A stretch of DNA of 64,000 nucleotides from the NCBI RefSeq assembly GCF_002937075.1, contig NZ_NHSJ01000140.1, forward strand, positions 17,060-81,059, in the 5' to 3' direction. Both the position numbers and the translations under genes were made by a program. Each line of letters begins with the position of its first letter. Position 1 is the first letter of the stretch. Of the stretch, positions 54,967 to 63,735 are shown piece by piece. The notes beneath the pieces are model-generated. The model had not been told where the DNA came from and did not search any database. It saw only the letters and a program-made list of their open reading frames with translations. Origin of the DNA: Rhodoblastus sphagnicola. Its GTDB lineage: Bacteria > Pseudomonadota > Alphaproteobacteria > Rhizobiales > Beijerinckiaceae.

Positions 54967-56270
54967 TGGCCCGTCCGCTGGTGGGATTCCACGACGGCTG
55001 CGCCCTGCATGGCGCGCTGGCGACGGCGGCGGCGATCGAGGGCGTGACGCCGCTGGTCCACTCGACGCCCGGTTGCGCGCTGCGCGGCGCGTTCTCGAGC
55101 ACCGGCGCGCAAAATTTTCGCGGCGCGCCGATCCACCTGTCGCCGATCTCCTCGACCAATCTGGCGGAAAAACACATCGTGTTCGGCGGCGCGTCGCGGC
55201 TGCGCGAGCAGATCAAGAACACTCTGTCCGTGCTGCCGCGCGGCTTGCTCGTGGTCATCACCGGCTGTCCCACCGAAATGATCGGCGACGACGTCCCCGC
55301 CATGGTGCGGGAGGCCGTCACCCAGGGCGAAGCCGTGGTCGATGTCGGCGCCGCCGGTTTCCTGGGCTCCGCCCATCGCGGCTACGAACGCCTCGTCTCC
55401 GTGCTGGCGTCGCGGGTCGGCGAGCTCAATCTGGCGCCCGCGTCGGAGGCGCCGGGCCTCGTCAACATCTTTGGCATCGTTCCCCGCTACGACGAAACCT
55501 GGGCTTCCGACCTCGATGAAATCAGCCGCCTGCTCGCCGGCGTCGGCCTCACCGCCAATCCGATCTTCGGACCCGGCGGCGGCCTGTCTTCGCTGGCGGC
55601 CCTGCCCAAGGCCGTCGCGAGCCTCGTCCTCTCCCCCTGGGGCCTTGCCCCGGCGCAGGCGCTGCAAGAAAAGTCCGGCGTCGCGACCGTCGTCGCCGAT
55701 GGCCTGCCAATCGGCGCGGACGCGGTGGAAAAGCTTTTGCGACAGCTCGCGGCGGCGACCGGCGCCGTCGAGGAAACCGCGATCGAGCGCCTGCTGAGTT
55801 CCGAGCGCCGCTACGAGGATTTCGCCCTCGACGAAACGCTTGATGCGCTGAGCCGTCTCGGTCGCCGCCGCGTCGCGCTGGTCGGCAACAGCCTGCTGGC
55901 GGGATCGCTGGCGCGCTTCCTGGTTTCGACGCTGGGCTGGGAGGCCAGCGCCCTCGTCCTCACCGACGAACCCGACGGCCCCCTCCCGACCGATCTGGCC
56001 GGACGGGTCGTCGCGACGGCGGACGGGGTTGAGACGGCGGCGGCGATCCGGGCGTCGGGGGCGGACTTCCTGATCGCCGGCGCGCGCTATGGCGCGCTCG
56101 CGGCTGAACTCGGGATTCCCCTGGCGGCCATCGCGGATCTGGGCGGCCGCGCATCGCTGTCGGGCGGTTTTGTCGGCGCGCGCGGCGCCGCCCGGCTGCT
56201 CGCCGCGCTCACCGCGACACCCGTCGCGCCAAAGCTTTTTACCCCGCAGGCGGCGCTCGCGGCGCGATAG
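54966..56270 (+). CDS. Nitrogenase-like component 1 subunit with three cluster cysteines (NifE/BchN position)
   Basis: This 434-residue component 1 homologue contains exactly three cysteines: Cys12 (H-D-G-C-A), Cys37 (T-P-G-C-A) and Cys101 (I-T-G-C-P-T-E-M-I-G-D-D). The spacing of 25 and 64 matches the three P-cluster-site cysteines of NifE, NifD and BchN. The E-K-H-I-V-F-G-G segment near 68 is also a family mark. With the single cysteine of the preceding subunit they can coordinate one [4Fe-4S] cluster between subunits; no ligand for a large catalytic cofactor is seen, so the substrate probably docks directly near that cluster as in protochlorophyllide reductase. A nitroreductase-type flavoprotein follows after 30 bp. 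Confidence 0.87.
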   Translation: MARPLVGFHDGCALHGALATAAAIEGVTPLVHSTPGCALRGAFSSTGAQNFRGAPIHLSPISSTNLAEKHIVFGGASRLREQIKNTLSVLPRGLLVVITGCPTEMIGDDVPAMVREAVTQGEAVVDVGAAGFLGSAHRGYERLVSVLASRVGELNLAPASEAPGLVNIFGIVPRYDETWASDLDEISRLLAGVGLTANPIFGPGGGLSSLAALPKAVASLVLSPWGLAPAQALQEKSGVATVVADGLPIGADAVEKLLRQLAAATGAVEETAIERLLSSERRYEDFALDETLDALSRLGRRRVALVGNSLLAGSLARFLVSTLGWEASALVLTDEPDGPLPTDLAGRVVATADGVETAAAIRASGADFLIAGARYGALAAELGIPLAAIADLGGRASLSGGFVGARGAARLLAALTATPVAPKLFTPQAALAAR

Positions 56271-56300
56271 CCGGCCGCCACAAGCAAACAGGAGAAGATC

Positions 56301-56897
56301 ATGACCGTCATAACCTCACCCCGCCCGCTCGAACATGAAGTCGCCCCGCTGTTCGCCAATCGCTGGTCGCCGCGCGCCTTCACCGACGAGCCGATTTCCG
56401 ACGCCGATTTGTTCGCCGCTTTCGAGGCGGCGCGCTGGGCGCCGTCGGCCCGCAACGTCCAGCCCTGGCGTTTCGTCTATGCCCGCAAGGGAACGCCTGC
56501 CTTCGATAAATTCATCGGCGTGCTGTGGGAGCGCAACCAGACCTGGGCGCGCAACGCCGCCGCGCTGGTGTTTATTCTGTCGAAGAAGACCTTTGAGGTC
56601 GAGGGCGAGGAAAAGCCGCTGCGCAGCCATTCCTTCGACGCCGGCGCGGCCTGGGTCAGCTTTGCGCTCCAGGCCAGCCTGAAAGGCTGGAGCACCCATG
56701 CGCTCGGCGGCCTGGACTATGACAAGGCGCGCGAGGTCCTGGGCGTTCCCGATGATTTCGAATTGGAAATCGGCATCGCCATCGGCCGTCGCGGCGACAA
56801 GGCGCAATTGCCTGAATCGCTGAAGGCGCAGGAGGCGCCGAAATCGCGCCTGCCCCTGACCGAACTCGTTTCCGAGGGCCGTTTTTCCGGCAAGTGA
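56301..56897 (+). CDS. Nitroreductase-family flavoprotein
   Basis: This 198-residue FMN protein has the family N-terminus R-W-S-P-R-A-F and A-A-R-W-A-P-S-A-R-N-V-Q-P-W, which binds FMN phosphate, and a G-G-L-D-Y segment near the dimer interface. An AGGAGA ribosome-binding site, 30 bp after the nitrogenase-like subunit, makes it the likely last gene of that operon. It could supply electrons to the NifH-like protein's donor, or reduce an intermediate or product. Substrate unknown. Confidence 0.82.
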   Translation: MTVITSPRPLEHEVAPLFANRWSPRAFTDEPISDADLFAAFEAARWAPSARNVQPWRFVYARKGTPAFDKFIGVLWERNQTWARNAAALVFILSKKTFEVEGEEKPLRSHSFDAGAAWVSFALQASLKGWSTHALGGLDYDKAREVLGVPDDFELEIGIAIGRRGDKAQLPESLKAQEAPKSRLPLTELVSEGRFSGK

Positions 56898-57011
56898 TCT
56901 GAACCGGCGCCGCGCGTGGCGGCGTCGCATTTCAGCTTTTCCGGCCGTCCTCCGGCGCATCGCCGCCGACGAGGGCGCCGGGTATCATGCGTTATCGTCA
57001 GGACTCTGTTC

Positions 57012-59381
57012 ATGCGTCGTCAAATCCCTGCGTTCACCGCCTTCGTCCTCGGCTTGACCCTGCCGCTCGCCAACGCCGGCGCGGAAAATTTGCCCAGGCC
57101 CGATGCGCCTTTCACGGGCGTTGTCGCCGACACGCGCGAGAAATCGACGCCGGCCTTTCCCGAACCCGTCAAGGCGCCGAAAGGCGCGCCCAACGTCCTC
57201 CTGATCCTGCTCGACGATGTCGGCTTTTCCGCAAGCTCCACCTTCGGCGGCGCCGCCGCGACGCCGGAACTCGACAAGCTGGCGGCGGGGGGGCTGCGCT
57301 ACAACCAGTTCCACACCACCGCGATCTGCTCGCCGACCCGCGCATCCCTGCTCACCGGCCGCAACCAGCACCAGACCGGTTTTGGCAATCTCGCCGATGT
57401 CGCCACCGGCTATCCCGCTTACAATTCAATCTGGAAGAAGGAAACGGCCTCCATCGCGCAGGTGCTGAAACTCAACGGCTACAGCACCGCCGCCTTCGGC
57501 AAGTGGCACAACACCCCGACCTGGGAAATCTCGCCCGTCGGCCCGTTCGACCGCTGGCCGACCGGTCTCGGTTTCGAATATTTCTACGGGTTCCTGGCCG
57601 GCGAAACCAGCCAGTTGGAGCCGCAGCTCTATCGCAACACGGTCGCCGTCGAGCCGGGCAAGACGCCGACGCAGGGCTATCACCTCACCAGCGACATCGT
57701 CGACGATGCGGTCAAATGGCTGCACAATCACGAGTCGGTCGCGCCGGAAAAACCGTTCTTCCTCTATTTCGCCACCGGCGCGACCCACGCGCCGCATCAT
57801 GTGCCGCAAGAATGGATCGACAAGTACAAAGGCCAGTTCGACCAGGGCTGGGACAAGTTGCGCGAGGAGAATTTCGCCCGGCAAAAGACGCTCGGCGTCA
57901 TTCCCGCCAACGCCGAACTGACGCCGCGTCCCGAAGGCCTGCCGGCCTGGGAGACGCTGTCGGCCGATCAGAAGAAGCTCTACGCCCATCAGATGGAGGT
58001 CTATTCGGCCTTCCTGTCCCACACCGATCATGAAGTCGGCCGCCTGCTCAAGGCGCTGGACGACGAGGGCCGCGCCAAGGATACGCTGGTGCTCTATATT
58101 GTCGGCGACAACGGCGGCAGCGCGGAGGGCGGGCTGAACGGCTCCGACGCCAATCTCGGCACGCTCCAGGGCGCCAATACCGACGTCGCCTTCCAGTTGC
58201 AGCATCTGTCCGATCTGGGCAGCCCCAGTTACGACAACCATTACGCCGCCGGCTGGTCCTGGGCGACCACCACGCCGTTCCAATGGATGAAGCAGATCGC
58301 CTCGCATTTCGGCGGCACGCGCAATCCGCTGGTGGTGTCGTGGCCGGGCCATGTCGCGCAGAGTGAGGCGATCCGCGCCCAGTTCGGCCATGTCAACGAC
58401 ATCGCGCCGACCGTTTACGCCGCCGCCGGCGTCGCCTTCCCCGAAAAGGTCGATGGCGTCGCGCAGACGCCGCTCGAAGGCAAGAGCCTGCTGCCCAGCT
58501 TCTCGGACCCGAATGTGAAGAGCGCGCATACCGAGCAATATTTCGAAATTTTCGGCAATCGCGCGATCTACAAGGATGGCTGGGTCGCCGGCGCGCGGCG
58601 TTACCAGCCCTGGGAGATTTTCACCGACATCACCAAAATTTTCCGAGGTGGATTCGAGAACGACAGGTGGGAGCTTTACCACGTCGAGGAGGATTTTTCG
58701 CAAGCCCATGACCTCGCCGACAAGAACCCCGAAAAGCTGGCCGAGCTGAAGGCCGAATTCGACAAGGAGGCGCGCCGCAACGGGGTTTATCCTCTGGTCC
58801 CGATCCCCGAACCGGGCAAGCGCCCGATACCCGCCGCCGGCAAGACTCATTTTGTCTTCTATGACGGCGTGGACCGGCTGCCGGCGCAGGCGCTGCCGGA
58901 AATCGGCGCCCGCAGCCACCGCATCACCGCCACCCTCGACAATGCCGACGGCAAGGCGGAGGGCGTGATCATCGCCGATGGCGGCCGTCACGGCGGCTTT
59001 TCGCTCTATGTGAAGGACGGCAAGCTGATCTACGCCAGCAATCTGTTCGGCCAGAAACTGGAGCGGGTCGTGGGCAAGGCCCTGCCGAAGGGCAAGGCGA
59101 CTGTGGTCTACGAGTTCGACGTCGATTTCTCGCTCAAGGAAGCGGCCAAGGGGCTTGTGTCCGCCGCGCTGGTCGCCAAGGCGCGGCCGGGGCAGGCGCG
59201 GCTGACGGTCAATGGCGAGGAGGTCGCCAGCGAACATTTGTCGTCCTTCGGCGGGTTCGGCAGCATCGGCACGGAAACGCTGGATATCGGCAAGGATCTG
59301 GGTTCCCCGGTCTCGCCCGATTACGAGTCGCCGTTCGCCTTCACCGGAAAAATCGAGAAGGTCGAACTCGAACTGAAATGA
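57012..59381 (+). CDS. Arylsulfatase (type I, formylglycine)
   Basis: This 789-residue exported sulfatase has a Sec signal peptide (about 1-24) and the maturation motif C106-S-P-T-R-A-S-L-L-T-G-R, whose cysteine becomes formylglycine. Metal-binding D-D-V-G-F (near 69) and the D-N-G-G region (near 359) are present. It would release sulfate from sulfate esters in the periplasm, fitting the sulfur-scavenging setting. ATG 57012 with AGGA eight bases upstream. No dyad site is visible just upstream, so it may be read from the nitroreductase side or have its own promoter. Confidence 0.88.
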   Translation: MRRQIPAFTAFVLGLTLPLANAGAENLPRPDAPFTGVVADTREKSTPAFPEPVKAPKGAPNVLLILLDDVGFSASSTFGGAAATPELDKLAAGGLRYNQFHTTAICSPTRASLLTGRNQHQTGFGNLADVATGYPAYNSIWKKETASIAQVLKLNGYSTAAFGKWHNTPTWEISPVGPFDRWPTGLGFEYFYGFLAGETSQLEPQLYRNTVAVEPGKTPTQGYHLTSDIVDDAVKWLHNHESVAPEKPFFLYFATGATHAPHHVPQEWIDKYKGQFDQGWDKLREENFARQKTLGVIPANAELTPRPEGLPAWETLSADQKKLYAHQMEVYSAFLSHTDHEVGRLLKALDDEGRAKDTLVLYIVGDNGGSAEGGLNGSDANLGTLQGANTDVAFQLQHLSDLGSPSYDNHYAAGWSWATTTPFQWMKQIASHFGGTRNPLVVSWPGHVAQSEAIRAQFGHVNDIAPTVYAAAGVAFPEKVDGVAQTPLEGKSLLPSFSDPNVKSAHTEQYFEIFGNRAIYKDGWVAGARRYQPWEIFTDITKIFRGGFENDRWELYHVEEDFSQAHDLADKNPEKLAELKAEFDKEARRNGVYPLVPIPEPGKRPIPAAGKTHFVFYDGVDRLPAQALPEIGARSHRITATLDNADGKAEGVIIADGGRHGGFSLYVKDGKLIYASNLFGQKLERVVGKALPKGKATVVYEFDVDFSLKEAAKGLVSAALVAKARPGQARLTVNGEEVASEHLSSFGGFGSIGTETLDIGKDLGSPVSPDYESPFAFTGKIEKVELELK

Positions 59382-59415
59382 GGCGCGCGCTCTCGAAATC
59401 GGTTAAGTCCGCCGC

Positions 59416-61341
59416 ATGAGAATCTTGCTTCGTCTTGCTGCGGGCTGCGCCCTTCTGGCCACCCTTTGTCTCGCCGTCGGGCGCGCGCCAACAGCCGCGC
59501 CCGACGTTTCCTATGTCGGCGCGCAAACCTGCGCCGGTTGCCATCAGGCGCAAGCGAAAGGCTGGGCTGGCTCGCATCACGCCAACAGCATGACGGCGCC
59601 GACGCAAAAAAATGTGCTGGGCGATTTCTCCGGCGTGGACCCGCGCTTTTTCCGGCGCGGCGACGATTTTCTCATTCACGCCGAAGGCGCGGACGGCAAG
59701 CCGGCTGATTTCCGCGTCGCCGCGACGTTTGGCGTCGCGCCCCTTCAGCAATATCTCCTGGAATTTTCCGGCGGTCGCCTGCAAGCCTTTCCCACCGCCT
59801 GGGATTCGCGTGCGAAAAGCGAGGGCGGGCAAAAATGGTTCAGCCTCTATCCCGGCGAGAAGATTCTCCCCGGCGATCCCCTGCATTGGACCGGGCGCAA
59901 CGCCACCTGGAATTTCATGTGCGCCGATTGCCATTCGACCAGCGTCGCAAAAAACTACCGTTTTGACACCGACAGCTATGACACGCGCTGGCGCGAGCAA
60001 AACGTCGCCTGCGAGGCCTGCCACGGGCCGGGCGCGCGCCATGTCGCCTGGGCGAATGCCGGAGGGGGCGGGGCCGACAATGGCCTCATTCCCCTGAAAG
60101 AAGTCTCTGGCGTCTGGGCCGATTTTGACGCGCGCGGCATCCGGCATTGGCAGGGCGAAGCGCGGAAAAATCCGTCGGAAGACATTTGCGCGCCCTGCCA
60201 TTCCCGCCGCCGCCCGATCGCGCCAGCCAAACCCGGCGACGCCTTTCTCGACGCTTTTTCGCCGGCGCTGCTTGACGCCGGCCTCTACTTCCCCGACGGC
60301 CAGATCAAGGACGAGGTTTTTGAGTGGGGTTCGTTCCAGCAGAGCCGCATGCACGGCGCCGGCGTGACCTGCATCGACTGCCACGAGCCCCACGGCGCCG
60401 CTCTGCGCGCCCAAGGCAATGTTTTGTGCGGCCAATGCCACGCGGAAAGCGTGTTCGACCAGCCACAGCATCACCATCACGCGGAAAACACGCCCGGCGC
60501 GCAATGCGTCTCCTGCCACATGCCGCAACGCACCTACATGCAGGTCCATGTCCGCCACGATCATTCGCTGCGCATCCCCCGTCCGCAGGAGAGCGCGCGC
60601 GTCGGCGCGCCCAACGCCTGCACTGGCTGCCATGCCGACAAAAACGCCGATTGGGCGGCGGAACGCCTGCGCGACTGGGGCGCGAAGCGCCAGTCGCCGG
60701 AACAGCCGGCCTCGGACATCGCCAAGGCCACTGCGCTCGCCGCTCTCGCCGCGCAACCCCGCCCCGCCGCCCTGCAAAGCCTGATCCCGGCGCTGCGCTC
60801 GTCCTCGCCGCTGTTGCGCCTCGGCGCCCTGCGTGGCCTCGCGCCCTATGACGAGAGTTTTCGCGAAAAACTCGCCGGGCCGCTGCGCGACGATTTTTCG
60901 CGCGCGGTCCGCATCGAGGCCGCGCGGCTCACGCCACGAACCGACAGCGCCGCGCTCGACGAATGGCGCGCGGCGGAAACCCTCGCCGCCGACCGCCCGG
61001 AAAGCCACCTCAATCTCGGCGCGCTCGCGGCTGAGCGCGGCGACGCATCGGAGGCGGAGACCGAATTCCGCCGCGCGCTAAAACTGGACGAAAACTTCGC
61101 CTCCGGCTGGCTCAATCTCGCCGACCTCCTGCGCGCCACCGGGCGCGATTCCGAGGCGGAAGCGCCGTTGCGAAACGCGCTGGCGCGCGCGCCCGAGGAC
61201 GCGGATACCCATTACGCGCTGGCGCTGTGGCTGGTGCGGCAGAAACGGCTCGCGGAGGCGCGGACGCAGGCCGAACAGGCGGCGCGGCTCTGGCCAGACG
61301 ATGCGCGGTTCGGACAATTGAGCCGTCTGCTGAGACCGTGA
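59416..61341 (+). CDS. Octahaem c-type cytochrome with TPR C-terminus
   Basis: This 641-residue exported protein has a signal sequence (about 1-28) and eight C-x2-C-H haem sites: C-A-G-C-H, C-A-D-C-H, C-E-A-C-H, C-A-P-C-H, C-I-D-C-H, C-G-Q-C-H, C-V-S-C-H and C-T-G-C-H, spread from about residue 36 to 410. The last 200 residues are HEAT/TPR-like repeats (R-A-L-K-L-D-E-N-F-A-S-G-W). Such proteins are periplasmic electron carriers or reductases; no K/C-haem variation that would mark NrfA-type catalysis was found. It follows the sulfatase by 34 bp on the same strand. Partner unknown. Confidence 0.85.
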   Translation: MRILLRLAAGCALLATLCLAVGRAPTAAPDVSYVGAQTCAGCHQAQAKGWAGSHHANSMTAPTQKNVLGDFSGVDPRFFRRGDDFLIHAEGADGKPADFRVAATFGVAPLQQYLLEFSGGRLQAFPTAWDSRAKSEGGQKWFSLYPGEKILPGDPLHWTGRNATWNFMCADCHSTSVAKNYRFDTDSYDTRWREQNVACEACHGPGARHVAWANAGGGGADNGLIPLKEVSGVWADFDARGIRHWQGEARKNPSEDICAPCHSRRRPIAPAKPGDAFLDAFSPALLDAGLYFPDGQIKDEVFEWGSFQQSRMHGAGVTCIDCHEPHGAALRAQGNVLCGQCHAESVFDQPQHHHHAENTPGAQCVSCHMPQRTYMQVHVRHDHSLRIPRPQESARVGAPNACTGCHADKNADWAAERLRDWGAKRQSPEQPASDIAKATALAALAAQPRPAALQSLIPALRSSSPLLRLGALRGLAPYDESFREKLAGPLRDDFSRAVRIEAARLTPRTDSAALDEWRAAETLAADRPESHLNLGALAAERGDASEAETEFRRALKLDENFASGWLNLADLLRATGRDSEAEAPLRNALARAPEDADTHYALALWLVRQKRLAEARTQAEQAARLWPDDARFGQLSRLLRP

Positions 61342-61365
61342 GTCCAACAAGAGGGATCCTCAACC

Positions 61366-62181
61366 ATGGATTGGCGGATCGAACGGTTGATCGACCAGAC
61401 GATTGACGGCTTTCGCGCCCCCGGCGCGCCCCGTTATGATATCGGGGATATGAATGCTTTCGTGTCGCCTCTCGAAGAACGGGCCTCGAACGCTTGGCCG
61501 GCCGCGCGCGCGATCCTGGTCGGCGGCTGGGCGTTTCGCTTCGCCAATGGGTTCTCCAAGCGCGCCAATTCGGCGAACGCCTTGTTCCCCAATACGGACT
61601 TTGCCGAAGTGCGTCAGGCGGCCGAATGTTTCTACACGCGCCATCGCTTGCCCGTGATTTTTCGCCTGACGCCGCTGGCTCCGCCCGAGGCCGACAGCGC
61701 GTTGGAGCAAGCGGGATATGCCAGGATCGAGCCTTGCCGTGTGATGGTCGCCGACATCGGCGCGGTCGCGCGCGGGTCCCTGTCGCTGGATGACGCGCCC
61801 TCACCCCAATGGCTGGATGGTTTTGCCCGCGCCAGCGGCGAGTCGCTTGAGGCGCGGCGCGACCACGCCGCACTTCTGGAAAGGATTTTCGCTCCGCGCG
61901 TTTTTGCGACGGCCCATCGTCAGGGCGCGCCCGTGGGCTTTGGCATGGCTGTGCGCGAAAGGGGCCAGATCGGGCTGTTCGATCTCATGGTCGCGCCGGA
62001 GCATCGCGGAAGCGGAATCGGGCGGAAGATCATGCAGGCTTTGCTTCATTGGGGGCGGGAGGCCGGCGCGCGCCAAGCCTACCTCCAGGTCCATCAATCA
62101 AACGCGGTCGCCCTGAACCTCTACGAAAGCTTCGGTTTCAGAGCGGGTTACGACTATCATTATCGCTTCAAGCCCATTTGA
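61366..62181 (+). CDS. GNAT-family N-acetyltransferase
   Basis: This 271-residue protein has a C-terminal GNAT domain with the acetyl-CoA motif A-P-E-H-R-G-S-G-I-G (a Q/R-x-x-G-x-G/A form) and the Y-E-S-F-G-F-R end strand. The N-terminal 140 residues resemble the degenerate first half of two-domain GNATs. Short spacing (25 bp) from the cytochrome gene. Substrate unknown. Confidence 0.78.
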   Translation: MDWRIERLIDQTIDGFRAPGAPRYDIGDMNAFVSPLEERASNAWPAARAILVGGWAFRFANGFSKRANSANALFPNTDFAEVRQAAECFYTRHRLPVIFRLTPLAPPEADSALEQAGYARIEPCRVMVADIGAVARGSLSLDDAPSPQWLDGFARASGESLEARRDHAALLERIFAPRVFATAHRQGAPVGFGMAVRERGQIGLFDLMVAPEHRGSGIGRKIMQALLHWGREAGARQAYLQVHQSNAVALNLYESFGFRAGYDYHYRFKPI

Positions 62182-62305
62182 GTTGGCATCCTGCCCGCTC
62201 CGCCCCTGCGCGACCTCCGCGCCGACGGCAAAAACAATGGTAAATAGATCGGATTAATCAAAAATAATATCAAGCGCCGGGTCCGCGAACGAGGCGACAA
62301 AAATC

Positions 62306-62337
62306 AGGCCCGAACGGCCAGAGATCCGTCCGGGCCT
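62306..62337 (-). terminator. Rho-independent-type terminator (minus strand)
   Basis: Arms of 12 bases (62306-62317, 62326-62337) pair with one mismatch around an 8-base loop; in the minus direction the stem is followed by GATTTTTG. It ends the short transcript of the 68-residue gene next to it. Confidence 0.65.
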
Positions 62338-62415
62338 GGACCCATGCGTTTCGCGCATTCGGAAACGCCTGGGGTTTTTGACGCCAAGAGCCATGCGTCA
62401 AGCTGTTTTCCGCGT

Positions 62416-62622
62416 TCAGGCGGAATGATCCCTCGACCCGCGCGCGCCCTTGTCGCGTCGCAGGGTGTCGGCGGCGCGCTGCGCCTTGGCCAGACTGTCG
62501 AACAGGCGGCCATCCAGTAACCGAAAGGCGTCGGCGGCGGCGTGAAATACAAAACCGCGACGCTCGCGGGTGACGATGCCGGCGGCGAATTCACCGGTTT
62601 CAATGATATAGGCGTTATGCAT
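62416..62622 (-). CDS. Small hypothetical protein downstream of cysE
   Basis: A 68-residue ORF (opening M-H-N-A-Y-I-I-E-T-G-E) between a recognisable promoter (62740-62768) and a terminator (62306-62337), both on the minus strand, which supports a real transcript. The ribosome-binding site is poor. The frame stays open for about 30 residues upstream with plausible composition but offers no ATG, GTG or TTG start. No family recognised. Confidence 0.55.
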   Translation of the reverse strand: MHNAYIIETGEFAAGIVTRERRGFVFHAAADAFRLLDGRLFDSLAKAQRAADTLRRDKGARGSRDHSA

Positions 62623-62739
62623 GGGAAAACCCGCAAGGATGCGCGCCCTAAGGCGCTGGAACAGCTCAATCGAGATTGCGCCAATCCGGACATCGAAACG
62701 CGAGATTCATGACCTAAGCCTCTTCAAAACCATATTAAA

Positions 62740-62768
62740 ATAATAGGAAAATAGCGGAGATTAGTCAA
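62740..62768 (-). promoter_or_regulatory. Sigma-70-type promoter for the small gene
   Basis: On the minus strand TTGACT, 17 bp, TATTAT, close to the consensus with ideal spacing. Transcription would begin near 62733 and read the 68-residue gene, with a leader of about 110 bases. Confidence 0.55.
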
Positions 62769-62815
62769 CGGCAAGGTCTTGCGAAATATTTCCCAAATGG
62801 AGTGAAAATTCCTCC

Positions 62816-63691
62816 TCAGATCGCATAGCTGAAGGAATCGTAGGCGAGCTGGCCCAGCACCTGATCCATTTCGCGATAGGGCTCGCCCTGATGCCGCGCC
62901 ACGATTTTGGCGGGCACGCCGGCGACGGTGGTGTGGCCCGGCACGGCATGCAGCACCACGGAGCCCGCCGCCACCCGCGCATATTCGCCCACTTCGATAT
63001 TGCCGAGGATCTTGGCCCCGGCGCCGATCAGCACGCCGCGCCGCACTTTCGGATGGCGGTCGCCCGCCTCCTTGCCGGTGCCGCCCAGCGTCACATTTTG
63101 CAGGATCGAGACGTCGTCCTCGATGACCGCGGTCGAGCCGACGACGAAGCCGGTGGCGTGATCGAGAAACACGCCATGACCGATGCGCGCGGCCGGGTGA
63201 ATGTCGGTCTGGAACAGGTCGGAGGAGCGGCTTTGCAGATAGAGCGCGAAATCCTGTTTGCCCTGGGACCAAAGATGATGCGCGATCCGATGGGTCTCGA
63301 TGGCGTGATAGCCCTTGAAATAGAGGAAAGGCTCGATGAAGCGGTCGCAGGCCGGGTCGCGGTCGATCACCGCATTGATGTCGGCGCGAAAACCCGCGCC
63401 GATTTCGGGCGCGTCCGCCACCCCGGCCTCGAAGGCGGCGACCAGATGGCCGAAGGGCAGCAGGTCGTTGCCGAGGCGGCTGGCGATGCGGTGGACGACC
63501 GCGTCCTCGAACGAGTCGCGGTCGAGAATGCATTGCCGCAACAGCGCGCGCAGGTTGGGCTCGGCGTCGAAAGCGCACCGGGCCTCGTCCAGCAGCTTGC
63601 GCCACAGGGCGTCGTGCGCGGCGGCCGGATGGGCCAGAGGCGCGGGCGCTTCAACGGAGGCGATGAGGGTGAGATGGCGGGGATTTGACAT
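62816..63691 (-). CDS. cysE: Serine O-acetyltransferase
   Basis: This 291-residue enzyme makes O-acetylserine, the carbon acceptor of cysteine synthesis. An N-terminal helical domain is followed by F-K-G-Y-H-A-I-E-T-H-R-I-A-H near residue 147 and a left-handed beta-helix of hexapeptide repeats (I-G-H-G-V-F, V-I-E-D-D-V, I-G-A-G-A-K). The C-terminus ends in Ile, the residue that docks into cysteine synthase in known complexes. ATG 63691 chosen; TTG 63727 in frame would extend it by 12 residues into the promoter area. An operator-like dyad lies 45 bp upstream, and an Rrf2-type regulator is encoded before it. Confidence 0.92.
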   Translation of the reverse strand: MSNPRHLTLIASVEAPAPLAHPAAAHDALWRKLLDEARCAFDAEPNLRALLRQCILDRDSFEDAVVHRIASRLGNDLLPFGHLVAAFEAGVADAPEIGAGFRADINAVIDRDPACDRFIEPFLYFKGYHAIETHRIAHHLWSQGKQDFALYLQSRSSDLFQTDIHPAARIGHGVFLDHATGFVVGSTAVIEDDVSILQNVTLGGTGKEAGDRHPKVRRGVLIGAGAKILGNIEVGEYARVAAGSVVLHAVPGHTTVAGVPAKIVARHQGEPYREMDQVLGQLAYDSFSYAI

Positions 63692-63735
63692 TGGAGCTCG
63701 CGAGCGCGGAACGTTTGTTCCATACAATGATTATA

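Noticed and set aside
51432..56270. Naming the operon marBHDK (methylthio-alkane reductase)
   Set aside because: The setting is tempting, but the radical SAM motif is not NifB-like and the two large subunits have only four cysteines, too few for the large clusters reported for that enzyme.
62740..62768. Eighth copy of the sulfur dyad in the promoter of the small gene
   Set aside because: The AT-rich patch has CTAT-like words but not at 7-bp spacing; it reads much better as a plain sigma-70 promoter.
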